A DNA stretch of 64,000 nt from Thalassobius sp965218685. GTDB taxonomy: Bacteria > Pseudomonadota > Alphaproteobacteria > Rhodobacterales > Rhodobacteraceae. Position numbers and translations under genes: made by a program. Positions 1 through 8,376 of this stretch are shown here, piece by piece; position 1 is the first letter of the stretch; each line of letters begins with the position of its first letter. Where the stretch lies: NCBI RefSeq assembly GCF_965218685.1, contig NZ_OZ244657.1, positions 186,001 through 250,000 of the forward strand. Direction: 5' to 3'. The notes under the pieces are model-generated. The model did no database searches. It had not been told where the DNA came from and was given only the letters and a program-made list of their open reading frames with translations.

Positions 1-599
1 TGCTGTTGCAGCCAGGCGATGGTTTCAGCGTCCAGGTGGTTGGTTGGTTCATCGAGCAACAGCATGTCGGGCGCTTCCAGCAGCAGCTTGCACAAGGCAA
101 CACGGCGTTTCTCACCGCCCGACAGGGTTGTCACATCCGCATCATCGGGCGGGCAGCGCAGGGCCTCCATCGCGACGTCGATCTGGCTGTCCAGATCCCA
201 CAGGTTCTGGCTGTCAATCTCGTCTTGCAGGGTCGCCATTTCCTCGGCGGTTTCGTCCGAGTAATTCATTGCCAGTTCGTTATAGCGGTCCAGGACGGCC
301 TTTTTTTCAGCCACGCCCAGCATCACGTTGCCGCGCACGTCCAGGCTGGTGTCCAGCTCGGGCTCCTGCGGCAGATAGCCAACCTTGGCGCCCTCGGCTG
401 CCCAGGCCTCGCCGGTAAAGTCCTTGTCCAGACCGGCCATGATTTTCATCAGGGTCGATTTACCGGCGCCGTTGGCACCGACCACACCGATTTTCACACC
501 GGGAAGAAAGGACAGGTGGATATTCTCGAAACATTTCTTGCCGCCAGGATAGGTCTTCGAGACCCCCTGCATATGATAGACGTACTGGTAGGATGCCAT
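1..599 (-). CDS. ettA: ABC-F ATPase, EttA-like translational throttle (C-terminus outside window)
   Basis: Cytosolic ABC-F protein with no membrane domain. Family members bind the ribosomal E site and gate entry into elongation according to the ATP/ADP ratio. The visible N-terminal ~199 residues hold the first nucleotide-binding domain: Walker A GANGAGKST at 41-49, signature LSGGE at 159-163 and Walker B LLLDEP at about 180-185 followed by TNHLD. The start MASYQYVYHM closely resembles EttA. The second ATPase domain lies beyond the left edge. The gene is divergent from nadD across about 145 bp. Assignment to EttA rather than another ABC-F subfamily rests on the N-terminal sequence and is fairly safe. 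Confidence 0.93.
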   Translation of the reverse strand, partial: MASYQYVYHMQGVSKTYPGGKKCFENIHLSFLPGVKIGVVGANGAGKSTLMKIMAGLDKDFTGEAWAAEGAKVGYLPQEPELDTSLDVRGNVMLGVAEKKAVLDRYNELAMNYSDETAEEMATLQDEIDSQNLWDLDSQIDVAMEALRCPPDDADVTTLSGGEKRRVALCKLLLEAPDMLLLDEPTNHLDAETIAWLQQ

Positions 600-693
600 C
601 TGTTGTCGCTCCGGGTGGGTGATACATGTGTTGGCGGGTGTGATACCCGAGCCAAAGCGCGGGGGCAATCCGTGCCGAGAGGCCTTCGAGACA

Positions 694-722
694 TTGACAA
701 TTCCGCCTCGCATCGGGACTAA
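694..722 (+). promoter_or_regulatory. possible promoter for nadD
   Basis: A perfect -35 hexamer TTGACA at 694-699 is followed after 17 bp by GACTAA, which is only a weak -10. It lies between two divergent genes and just upstream of the nadD ribosome-binding site (AGGAGAG at 734-740). The call rests on the -35 and spacing only. Confidence 0.3.
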
Positions 723-744
723 AGGACCCCCAGAGGAGAGCGGA

Positions 745-1344
745 ATGCGCCACAACATGCCATATGCACGGCCCGGTCAGGTGATCGGGCTGCTGGGCGG
801 GTCATTTGATCCGGCCCACGAAGGCCACGCGCATATCACGCGCGAGGCGCTGAAACGCTTTGGTCTGGATCAGGTGTGGTGGCTGGTGAGCCCCGGAAAT
901 CCGCTGAAGACCCGCGGGCCGGTCAAGCTGGACAAGCGCCTTGCGCACGCCCGCCAAGTCATGCAGCACCCGCGCGTGAAGATCACCGATATCGAGTCGC
1001 AGATCGGCACCCGGTATACCGCGCAGACGCTGGCGCGGATGCAGGCGATGTATCCCGGAGTTCGCTTTGTCTGGCTGATGGGCGCGGACAACCTGGTGCA
1101 ATTCAGCCAGTGGCAGGATTGGCAGGGGATCATGCGCTCGGTCACCGTGGGTGTTCTGGCGCGACCGGGGCAGAGGATTTCGGCCCGATCGTCGAAAACC
1201 GCGCGGGTCTTCCGCCGCTTTCGCCTGCGAAAACCGAGCAGTCGACTGTTGGGGCACAGCGCGCGCCCAAGGTGGTGCTTTTTGAACGTGCCCATGGTCG
1301 ATCATTCATCAACAAAAATTCGCGAACGCGGGGATTGGCGCTAG
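745..1344 (+). CDS. nadD: nicotinate-nucleotide adenylyltransferase
   Basis: Transfers AMP from ATP to nicotinate mononucleotide to give deamido-NAD, the penultimate step of NAD synthesis. nadE, the last step, is also in this window at about 25 kb. The 199-residue protein has the nucleotidyltransferase motif GGSFDPAHEGH at 18-28 (the family's H-x-G-H region) and a C-terminal SSTKIR matching the ISSTxIR signature. The ATG at 745 is preceded by AGGAGAG, whereas the longer frame starts at a GTG without such a site. Length is normal. It is followed at 64 bp by dacB on the same strand. Confidence 0.93.
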   Translation: MRHNMPYARPGQVIGLLGGSFDPAHEGHAHITREALKRFGLDQVWWLVSPGNPLKTRGPVKLDKRLAHARQVMQHPRVKITDIESQIGTRYTAQTLARMQAMYPGVRFVWLMGADNLVQFSQWQDWQGIMRSVTVGVLARPGQRISARSSKTARVFRRFRLRKPSSRLLGHSARPRWCFLNVPMVDHSSTKIRERGDWR

Positions 1345-1407
1345 TTCGGAAACAGCGCCGTTGAATTGTTACTTGTCGCAGCCAACCTGTGGCGTATTAA
1401 TTCACCC

Positions 1408-2898
1408 ATGACTTTACCAGTTTCCAGACGTTTATTTCTTGGCACTCTAGCCTCGTTTCTGGCGGCACCCTCGGCCCATGCCAACCCGCCGGCGACATCG
1501 CTGCGACCGCACTCTCGCCCTCCTGGGTTGTTGCGGAATCCGACCATCAGCACCCGGATGATCGAAAATTCGGGACTAAGCGGGCGTGTCTCTTACGCTG
1601 TTGCCAATCCAAGAACCGGGGAGATTCTGGAAAGTTTTCAACCCGACACCCCCCTTCCCCCCGCCAGCGTTGCCAAGGCGATCACCGCAGCCTACGCGCT
1701 GGAGCATCTGGGCCCCAAACACCGGTTCCAGACCCGCGTGATCGCAACCGGCCCCATTCAAAACGGCATTCTGCAAGGCGATCTGATCTTTGCGGGCGGC
1801 GGGGATCCGACGCTGGACACTGATGATCTGGCAAGTATTGCAGCGAACCTGAAAGCATCAGGGCTGCGCGAGGTGCGTGGCGACTTTTTGGTCTGGGGTG
1901 GCGCTGTTCCTTACGCCCCCGAGATCGACAGCAGCCAACCCGACCACGTCGGCTATAACCCCGCGCTGTCCGGCCTGTCGCTGAACTATAACCGTGTCTA
2001 TTTCGAATGGACCAAAGCCAGCTCGGGCTGGGGGGTGACGATGGATGCCCGCTCGGAACGCTACCGCCCCGAGGTTCAGGTCGCCACTATGTCAGTCGTT
2101 CAACGCAAGGTGCCGGTCTATACCTATGCCAGCAAGAACGGGCGCGATTCCTGGACCGTGGCCAGTGGCGCCTTGGGTAATAAAGGTGCGCGGTGGCTGC
2201 CTGTGCGCAAACCGGACATCTATGTGGGCCAGGTGTTCCGCACCTTTGCCCGCTCGCACGGGATCGTGCTGAAGACCGAAAAAGCGGTCCAGTCCCTGCC
2301 CAAGGGACAGCCGCTGGTCATCCACAATAGCGCGCCGCTGGACGAGATTCTGCGCGGGATGCTGAAATATTCGACCAACCTCACGGCCGAGCTGGTGGGC
2401 ATGGCCGCGACCCGTGCTCGGCTGGGTCGCCCGGTTGAGATGCGTGGTTCAGCCAAGGAAATGAGCCGCTGGGCCGCACAGCGCCACGGCATGACCAATA
2501 CCAAGCTGGTGGATCATTCCGGGCTGGGCGACCGCTCGCGCGTTTCGGCACGGGACATGGCGCGACTGCTGGTTGCTGCTCATAAATCTACGGAGCTGAC
2601 AAAACTGCTGAAGAAAATCCCGCTGAGGGATGCCAATGGCCGGATCGACAAATCCCATCCCGTAAGCGTTCACGCCAAGACAGGCACCTTGAACTTTGTC
2701 AGCAGCCTGGCCGGATTTGCCAGGCGCGGCAACGGCCCCGATCTGGCCTTTGTGATCTTCACCGCCGACCAGCCTCGGCGCGCGGCCCTTTTCCCGGCCG
2801 AGCGCGAGCGCCCTAAGGGGGCCCGTACGTGGAACAAGCGTTCGAAAACCTTGCAGCAAAAACTGATCGAGCGCTGGACACAGCATTACCGCACGTGA
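1408..2898 (+). CDS. dacB: D-alanyl-D-alanine carboxypeptidase/endopeptidase, PBP4 family
   Basis: Periplasmic low-molecular-mass penicillin-binding protein that trims and opens peptidoglycan cross-links. All three active-site motifs are visible in the 496-residue product: S87-V-A-K90, S322-T-N324 and K424-T-G426, with the large insertion between the first two that marks PBP4 (peptidase family S13). The N-terminus SRRLFLG plus a hydrophobic stretch ending in AHA is a twin-arginine (Tat) signal, unusual for E. coli DacB, which uses Sec. The start at MTLPVSRR is chosen because it places the Tat motif near the N-terminus; an in-frame upstream start would add 14 residues. A hairpin follows the stop. 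Confidence 0.92.
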   Translation: MTLPVSRRLFLGTLASFLAAPSAHANPPATSLRPHSRPPGLLRNPTISTRMIENSGLSGRVSYAVANPRTGEILESFQPDTPLPPASVAKAITAAYALEHLGPKHRFQTRVIATGPIQNGILQGDLIFAGGGDPTLDTDDLASIAANLKASGLREVRGDFLVWGGAVPYAPEIDSSQPDHVGYNPALSGLSLNYNRVYFEWTKASSGWGVTMDARSERYRPEVQVATMSVVQRKVPVYTYASKNGRDSWTVASGALGNKGARWLPVRKPDIYVGQVFRTFARSHGIVLKTEKAVQSLPKGQPLVIHNSAPLDEILRGMLKYSTNLTAELVGMAATRARLGRPVEMRGSAKEMSRWAAQRHGMTNTKLVDHSGLGDRSRVSARDMARLLVAAHKSTELTKLLKKIPLRDANGRIDKSHPVSVHAKTGTLNFVSSLAGFARRGNGPDLAFVIFTADQPRRAALFPAERERPKGARTWNKRSKTLQQKLIERWTQHYRT

Positions 2899-2910
2899 TC
2901 GCAGACAAAA

Positions 2911-2940
2911 AACAGGGTGCCCCAATCGGAGCACCCTGTT
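2911..2940. terminator. hairpin after dacB, possible terminator
   Basis: Perfect 10-bp inverted repeat (2911-2920 with 2931-2940) around a 10-nt loop, 12 bp after the dacB stop. No T-run follows on the plus strand. On the minus strand the stem is followed by the complement of the A-rich segment (TTTTTTG), so it would work better as a terminator for leftward transcripts from the TerB-like gene. Confidence 0.5.
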
Positions 2941-2997
2941 GTGACGAACCGTGAGCAGAGCGTCAGCACAGCGCCCTTCCCCTCTGGGCGCTAAAAA

Positions 2998-3013
2998 AGG
3001 GCACATGTGCCCT
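2998..3013. repeat. 16-bp perfect palindrome AGGGCACATGTGCCCT
   Basis: Loop-free, perfectly self-complementary 16-mer in the dacB/TerB intergenic space. Such a dyad fits a dimeric DNA-binding protein better than an RNA hairpin. No known operator is recognised with certainty. Confidence 0.6.
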
Positions 3014-3218
3014 CTATTGAATTTCGAGATACGCGGCGCCGAAATTGCACCGTAAGCATGTCTTAAAATCGTTTAACCATTTGGGGTGGCTCCAGAGTGT
3101 TTCAACTTCGCCCCAGAGTCAAAGAATTTCGAAGAGCGCTCTCCTTTGAGTTGCGCCCATTGTCGGCAAAAACCGACATAGGTGTCTCTTTCGCCAAATT
3201 ACAGACCAGGGCGCAGGG

Positions 3219-3650
3219 CTAAAGACTGATGTGACGCGCCCGGGCGCCACGCTCGATCGCAGCGGCGTGCAGACGGTCGATATTCAGCTCGTAGCGGATT
3301 TCCTCCAGCAAGCGCAGCTCGGTTTCCTGCAAAGTGCCATCTGCGGCGGCCACGTCACAGGCCAAGGCATAGGCGGTTTCGAACAGCTTTTCCGGCAGGT
3401 TGTCGCGGATCAGGCCGAACAGCGCGTCCAGGCCGTCCTCTTCTCCGAACAGATCCATCACGGTTTTACCCATGATATTCATCCGGTCGATGTCATAATT
3501 GGCAAAAACCGGCAGGTGATTCACCGCGTTTTGAATCTTCACCAGTTCTGCGGTCCGCAGCTCTTCGTCCGAGGCCGAAACGGCAATCATCAGCGCCACA
3601 AGGCAATCTTGCGGGCTGAGCGGGTGGGAAACTTCTGCTGTCTCGGTCAT
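3219..3650 (-). CDS. TerB-like domain protein
   Basis: A 143-residue soluble, helical, acidic protein. Segments such as LMIAVSASDEELRTAELVKI and LACDVAAADGTLQETELRLL repeat the acidic D-G-x-L-x-x-x-E pattern of TerB-like (DUF533/TerB) domains, named after tellurite resistance but often found outside ter operons. The start is the ATG at 3650; a longer frame runs into the lysK upstream region without support. The gene is divergent from lysK with 122 bp between starts, and has no ter genes around it, so a tellurite role is not supported. Metal or stress signalling is only a family-level possibility. Confidence 0.75.
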   Translation of the reverse strand: MTETAEVSHPLSPQDCLVALMIAVSASDEELRTAELVKIQNAVNHLPVFANYDIDRMNIMGKTVMDLFGEEDGLDALFGLIRDNLPEKLFETAYALACDVAAADGTLQETELRLLEEIRYELNIDRLHAAAIERGARARHISL

Positions 3651-3772
3651 TTTATGTGTCCTGATGATCGTTGTCGCAGTGCAGAATATTGACTGTAGGC
3701 CCCTGCCGCAATAGGAAGCGGCGGTCTGCCGCGCATAGGGCGCGGGCGGACCCGTATCCATTGGAGCAAGAC

Positions 3773-5347
3773 ATGTCTGACCTGCGTGACGCCGCATTGA
3801 AATCCAAAGCCTGGCCTTTCGAGGAAGCCCGCAAGCTGGTGAAGCGTTACGAGAAGAAGGCCCCGGAAAAGGGACATGTCCTGTTTGAAACCGGCTATGG
3901 CCCTTCGGGTTTGCCGCATATCGGCACCTTTGGCGAGGTCGCGCGCACCACGATGATCCGAAACGCATTCGAGCTGATCAGCGACATTCCTACCCGTCTG
4001 ATCTGTTTCTCGGACGACATGGACGGGATGCGCAAGATCCCCGAAAACGTGCCCAACCAGGACCTGCTGCACGCCAATATCCAAAAACCGCTGACCTCGG
4101 TTCCTGATCCCTTCGAGGAATATGACAGCTTTGGCGACCATAACAACGCGATGCTGCGCCGGTTCCTGGATACGTTCGGGTTCGAATACGAGTTCTACTC
4201 GGCCACGGATTTCTACAAGTCCGGCCAATTTGACGAGGTGCTGAAACGCGCCGTTGAAAAATACGATGACGTGATGAAGGTCATGCTGAAGTCGCTGCGC
4301 GAAGAGCGTGCGGCGACCTACTCGATCTTCCTGCCGATCCACCCCGAAACGGGCCGCGTTCTGTATGTGCCGATGAAAGAGGTGAACGCGGAAAACTACA
4401 CGATCACTTTTGACGACGAGGACGGCAAGGAATGGACCCTGCCCGTCACCGGCGGCAACGTGAAACTGCAATGGAAGCCCGATTTCGGCGCCCGCTGGGC
4501 AGCGCTGGACGTGGATTTCGAAATGTACGGCAAGGACCACAGCACCAACACGCCGATCTATGACCGCATCTGCCAGATTCTGGGTGGCAAAAAGCCCGAG
4601 CATTTCACCTATGAACTGTTCCTGGACGAAAACGGCGAGAAGATCTCGAAATCCAAGGGCAACGGCCTGACGATCGACGAATGGCTGACCTATGCCAGCA
4701 CGGAAAGCCTGTCGTATTTCATGTACCAAAAGCCCAAGACGGCCAAGCGGATGCATTTCGACGTGATCCCCAAGGCCGTGGATGAATATCACCAGCAGCT
4801 GCGGGCCTTCCCGGGTCAGGATGCGGCGCAACAGGTGAACAACCCGGTCTGGCACATCCACAACGGCAACCCGCCCGCGTCCACCATGGTGGTGCCCTTC
4901 GGGATGCTGTTGAACCTGGCCTCGGTCTCGGGGGCCGAGGACAAAGAAACCATGTGGGGTTTCATCCAGCGTTATGCGCCGGACGCCAGCCCCGAAACCA
5001 ACGCCGACATGGATCAGGCGGCAGGCTTTGCCGTGCGCTACTACAATGATTTCGTGAAACCTACCAAGGTGTTCCGTGCCCCCTCGGATCTGGAGCGCGA
5101 GGCCCTGACCGAGCTACGCGACAAGCTGGCTGTCTGGGATGGCACCGTGGACGCAGAAGAGCTGCAAGGGCTGGTGTTCAGCGTTGGCCGCGAACGGTTC
5201 GACCCGATGCGCGACTGGTTCAAGGCTCTGTACGAGGTGCTACTGGGGGCCAGCCAAGGGCCGCGCTTTGGTGGTTTCATCGCGCTGTACGGGATCGAGG
5301 AAACCATCGCCCTGATCGACAAGGGGCTGGCGGGCGAACTGGGCTAA
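3773..5347 (+). CDS. lysK: class I lysyl-tRNA synthetase
   Basis: Charges tRNA-Lys. This is the archaeal-type class I enzyme, structurally unrelated to the class II LysRS of most bacteria and known from alphaproteobacteria and spirochaetes. In the 524-residue product the HIGH-like motif is HIGT at 49-52 and the KMSKS-like motif is K290-I-S-K-S294, both in the Rossmann catalytic core. The C-terminal alpha-helical part is present and length is normal. The ATG at 3773 has TTGGAGC upstream; the longer in-frame start adds 34 residues that do not look like LysRS. A strong terminator follows. Confidence 0.96.
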   Translation: MSDLRDAALKSKAWPFEEARKLVKRYEKKAPEKGHVLFETGYGPSGLPHIGTFGEVARTTMIRNAFELISDIPTRLICFSDDMDGMRKIPENVPNQDLLHANIQKPLTSVPDPFEEYDSFGDHNNAMLRRFLDTFGFEYEFYSATDFYKSGQFDEVLKRAVEKYDDVMKVMLKSLREERAATYSIFLPIHPETGRVLYVPMKEVNAENYTITFDDEDGKEWTLPVTGGNVKLQWKPDFGARWAALDVDFEMYGKDHSTNTPIYDRICQILGGKKPEHFTYELFLDENGEKISKSKGNGLTIDEWLTYASTESLSYFMYQKPKTAKRMHFDVIPKAVDEYHQQLRAFPGQDAAQQVNNPVWHIHNGNPPASTMVVPFGMLLNLASVSGAEDKETMWGFIQRYAPDASPETNADMDQAAGFAVRYYNDFVKPTKVFRAPSDLEREALTELRDKLAVWDGTVDAEELQGLVFSVGRERFDPMRDWFKALYEVLLGASQGPRFGGFIALYGIEETIALIDKGLAGELG

Positions 5348-5369
5348 CCCAAGCAAAATCGGAATTGGC

Positions 5370-5400
5370 AAAGGCCGCGCCGGGTGCGCGGTCTTTTTGT
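5370..5400 (+). terminator. rho-independent terminator of lysK
   Basis: An 11-bp stem with one G-U pair (AAAGGCCGCGC with GCGCGGTCTTT), a short loop and a T-rich tail, about 22 bp after the lysK stop. Confidence 0.85.
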
Positions 5401-5455
5401 TGGGATTTGCCCGATTTCGTCATTGCCCTAGGTAACTCCGCAGGAGGCCCCTGCC

Positions 5456-5851
5456 ATGCGATACTTTCTTGCCATTGTGTTCACATTGCTTGCCAATATC
5501 TCGGTTGCTCAGGACCGCGAGATTCAAAGCGTGATCCGTGACCAAATCGAAGCATTTCGTGCCGATGATTTCGCGGAAGCCTTTGAGCATGCAAGCCCCG
5601 GAATCCGGCAGTTATTCGGCTCGTCCCAACGGTTCGGACAGATGGTCCAACAGGGTTATCCGATGGTTCAGCGCCCTAGTGGTCTGACCTTTCTGGAGCA
5701 GCGAAATGACGGCGGTCTGATTTGGCAACGCCTGTTGTTGCGCGATGCCCAAGGACGGGGCCATGTGTTGGACTACCAGATGATCCAGACCAAAAATGGA
5801 TGGAAAATCAACGGAGTGCAGCTACTGCCCTCGGCTGACCCTTCTGCCTGA
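5456..5851 (+). CDS. exported DUF4864-type protein
   Basis: A 131-residue protein with a Sec signal peptide (MRYFLAIVFTLLANISVAQ, cleavage after about residue 18). The mature part looks like DUF4864: a helical segment with IEAFRADDFAEAFEHASPGI, then GYPMVQRP and a beta-rich end with DYQMIQTKNGWKINGVQLL. The fold resembles NTF2-like small periplasmic domains, but the function is unknown. AGGAGG lies 10 bp upstream of the ATG. It stands alone between the lysK terminator and the beta-helix gene. Confidence 0.8.
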   Translation: MRYFLAIVFTLLANISVAQDREIQSVIRDQIEAFRADDFAEAFEHASPGIRQLFGSSQRFGQMVQQGYPMVQRPSGLTFLEQRNDGGLIWQRLLLRDAQGRGHVLDYQMIQTKNGWKINGVQLLPSADPSA

Positions 5852-5997
5852 ACACCGCTGCCTGCTCAGTACCGTCACGGTGCTCTCAGGCTGCCTTAAC
5901 AATCTGTTTGCTATTCCCCTTTGCACCCGGGCGCGCCCCGGATTGCGGTTTTGCCCGTTCGCCGTTGACGCGGATGGGTCAGAGGAAAGGAAACGGA

Positions 5998-8289
5998 ATG
6001 AACAAGGCGATCACCGACGGTGTGGTTTTCATGCCCACACCCTTCGCGGATGGGCTGGATGTCTGGTCCAGCGGGGACGGCACCCCCGGCTCGGACACCT
6101 ATGACGGCGCGACGAACGCGGCGTTTGTCCCGGCGGATCAGGATTTCGCGGGCTGTCTGGAACTGCAGAAGACCGACACGGTGCAGCGACTGCGCTATAT
6201 GGGTGAGACGCAGTTCTTTCCCGGTTGCTATCTGCGTGTCACCGCAAGGGTCAAGGCCATCAGCGGCAACCTGCCCGCTGTTCGCATCGCTGGCTGGCCC
6301 GGGGACACCGGCGGCAACGCGGTCTCGGGTCTGGCGCAGGTGGGCCCTTCGGTCACGCTGACCAGCTATGGCGAGGTGGTCGAGGTTTCGGCAATCTTCG
6401 GATCGGGCAACCGCACGGGCGTGGACGTTGTTTGGCCCGAGCCCGTGGCAATCGGCCATCTGGGGCTGGATCTGACGGGGGCGAACGGCGGCATCGTGCG
6501 CATCGACGACATCCAGATCGAGGATGTCACCGAAGTGTTCCTGCGCACGATGATGGACTGGGTGGACGTGCGCGACTTTGGCGCGATCGGCGATGGTGTG
6601 ACCGATGACACCGCTGCGTTCGAGGCCGCGGACGCTGCTGCGAACGGGCGTGTGGTTCTGGTCTCGGCGGGCACCTATTATCTTGCATCGACCCTTACAA
6701 TGGAAAGCCCCGTGCGCTTTCAGGGCACATTGGTTATGCCCGATGACGCGATGCTGGGGCTGACCCAGAACTTCGATCTGCCCAGCTATATCGACGCATT
6801 TGACGGTGACGAGGGGCAGGCCTTTCGCAAGGCGTTTCAATCGCTGCTGAACAATTCGGGCCACGAAAGCCTGGATCTTGGCGGGCGCCGCATCAACATC
6901 TCGGAACCGATCGACATGCAGGCCGCTGTCCCCAACAGGACCGAATACGCCACCCGCCGCCAGATCATGAACGGGCAGTTCTATGCGGAAAACTCGAATG
7001 ATTGGGACGACGAGGTCTTCACCTCGGTCGCGACCTATTCGACCTCGTCCGGCAACGTGCTGACCAACGTGGCGAACGTGGCCAATATCCCAGTTGGCGC
7101 GCTGGTCACGGGCAACGGTGTCGGCCGCGAGGTGTATGTCACCGCCACCAATGTCGGGCTTGGCCAGATCACCCTTTCCAAACCCCTGTATGATGCTGTG
7201 GGCACGCAGACCTACACCTTTACCCGTTTCAAATACATTCTGGATTTCTCGGGATTTACCAAGCTGTCCAAGCTCATCCTTTCAGACATCGAATTCCAGT
7301 GTAACGGGCGATGCAGCGGGATTCTTCTGTCTCCCTCGGGGCTGACGTTCCACCTGAAGGACAGCTTCATGACCCGGCCCAAGGATCGCGGAATTTCCAG
7401 TCCTGGCGAAGGATGTCAGGGCATGTTGATCGACCGTTGCCAGTTCCTGTCTGACCAAAGCTCGATGCCCGCGCAGAACCGTACGGCCATTGCCCTGAAT
7501 GCCAACGGCAGCGACGTGAAACTCCGCGACAATCGCATCACCCAGTTCCGTCATTTCGCGGTTCTGGCCGGGACCAGCTCGATCGTGATCGGCAACCACT
7601 GGTTCCAGGGTGACAACGAGGCCGAAGGGTTGCGCACAGCCGGGCTGGTCCTGACAAGCCCGCACAACCGCGCGACGGTCACAGGGAATTACATCGATAA
7701 CTGTTCGATCGAATGGACGAACGAGCACCACTCGGAACCTGATCAGGACAACGAGTTCTCGTTCAGCGCCCTGAATATCTCGGACAACATTTTCCAAGCC
7801 ATCGACGCGGCCCCCTGGTCCCGATTTATCGTGATTAAACCTTATGGCGCGGGTCATTTCATTACCGGGTTGAACATCACCGGGAATGTCTTTCGGTCGA
7901 TCCATACGGTGCTTGATCGGATCGAGGGCGTGGATACATCGTTCGCGGATCTGAACTATGGCCGGATGCGGAACATTCTGATCAAGGGGAACATGTTCAA
8001 CAACATCGGTCGCAGCATCGAGAACCCACGCGTGATCGATGTCGCGCAGAACACCTTGTCGGACGCCTGGACCGTGGATTGCAGCGATGTGCTGGCCTTT
8101 GACGGGCGGGCGCGCAACGTCACCTCTTTGGTGGCCGAGGGCCGGATCAGGAACGCGGCAAACGTCACCAATTGGGACCTGCCTTACATCCAGGCCGAGC
8201 AGGGCGCAAACAATGACCAGGTCACCATCAACTTCTCGGAAGAGGTGACCGGCAACATGGTGATGACCGTTCGGATGGACAATTTCTAA
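5998..8289 (+). CDS. right-handed beta-helix protein with pectate-lyase-3-type domain
   Basis: 763 residues. The first ~190 residues are a beta-rich, carbohydrate-module-like region. Then comes G195-A-I-G-D-G-V-T-D-D204 with TAAFEAAD, the entry motif of the pectate_lyase_3/GH28-related beta-helix. Downstream, repeated N-x-I/F-x-G-N and DNxI-type rungs (GNYIDN, SDNIFQ, TGNVFR, KGNMFN) mark parallel beta-helix coils. No signal peptide or membrane segment is visible, so any export route is unclear. Similar folds occur in polysaccharide-active enzymes and phage tailspikes. No catalytic residues can be assigned. The start at 5998 follows AGGAAAGGAAA; upstream in-frame starts lack support. Confidence 0.8.
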   Translation: MNKAITDGVVFMPTPFADGLDVWSSGDGTPGSDTYDGATNAAFVPADQDFAGCLELQKTDTVQRLRYMGETQFFPGCYLRVTARVKAISGNLPAVRIAGWPGDTGGNAVSGLAQVGPSVTLTSYGEVVEVSAIFGSGNRTGVDVVWPEPVAIGHLGLDLTGANGGIVRIDDIQIEDVTEVFLRTMMDWVDVRDFGAIGDGVTDDTAAFEAADAAANGRVVLVSAGTYYLASTLTMESPVRFQGTLVMPDDAMLGLTQNFDLPSYIDAFDGDEGQAFRKAFQSLLNNSGHESLDLGGRRINISEPIDMQAAVPNRTEYATRRQIMNGQFYAENSNDWDDEVFTSVATYSTSSGNVLTNVANVANIPVGALVTGNGVGREVYVTATNVGLGQITLSKPLYDAVGTQTYTFTRFKYILDFSGFTKLSKLILSDIEFQCNGRCSGILLSPSGLTFHLKDSFMTRPKDRGISSPGEGCQGMLIDRCQFLSDQSSMPAQNRTAIALNANGSDVKLRDNRITQFRHFAVLAGTSSIVIGNHWFQGDNEAEGLRTAGLVLTSPHNRATVTGNYIDNCSIEWTNEHHSEPDQDNEFSFSALNISDNIFQAIDAAPWSRFIVIKPYGAGHFITGLNITGNVFRSIHTVLDRIEGVDTSFADLNYGRMRNILIKGNMFNNIGRSIENPRVIDVAQNTLSDAWTVDCSDVLAFDGRARNVTSLVAEGRIRNAANVTNWDLPYIQAEQGANNDQVTINFSEEVTGNMVMTVRMDNF

Positions 8290-8305
8290 GCGTCCCGTAA
8301 AACTC

Positions 8306-8346
8306 AAGATGGTCGCTCTTTCTCGGGGCGGCCACTATTACATCTT
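8306..8346. terminator. weak hairpin between convergent genes
   Basis: AAGATG/CATCTT outer arms enclose GGTCGC/GCGGCC inner arms (one G-U pair) between two convergent genes. No T-run; a poor terminator candidate at best. Confidence 0.3.
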
Positions 8347-8376
8347 GGCCCCTTGCGTTGGTAAATAATCCGCCCG

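Larger units (their letters stand above)
2899..3218. other. 320-bp intergenic region with several dyads, no gene seen
   Basis: Between convergent dacB and the TerB-like gene. Besides the hairpin at 2911-2940 it holds GCGCCC/GGGCGC (2971-2976 with 2986-2991), a 16-bp perfect palindrome (2998-3013) and a 6-bp stem (3161-3166 with 3173-3178) around an A-rich loop. No open frame with a ribosome-binding site was found. Two CCAGAGT copies lie at about 3091 and 3113. Confidence 0.5.

Noticed and set aside
3219..3650. Tellurite resistance role of the TerB-like gene
   Set aside because: No other ter genes are present, and TerB-like domains occur widely outside ter loci.
3647..4861. A 404-codon minus-strand frame opposite lysK
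   Set aside because: Antisense to a catalytic-motif-confirmed gene.
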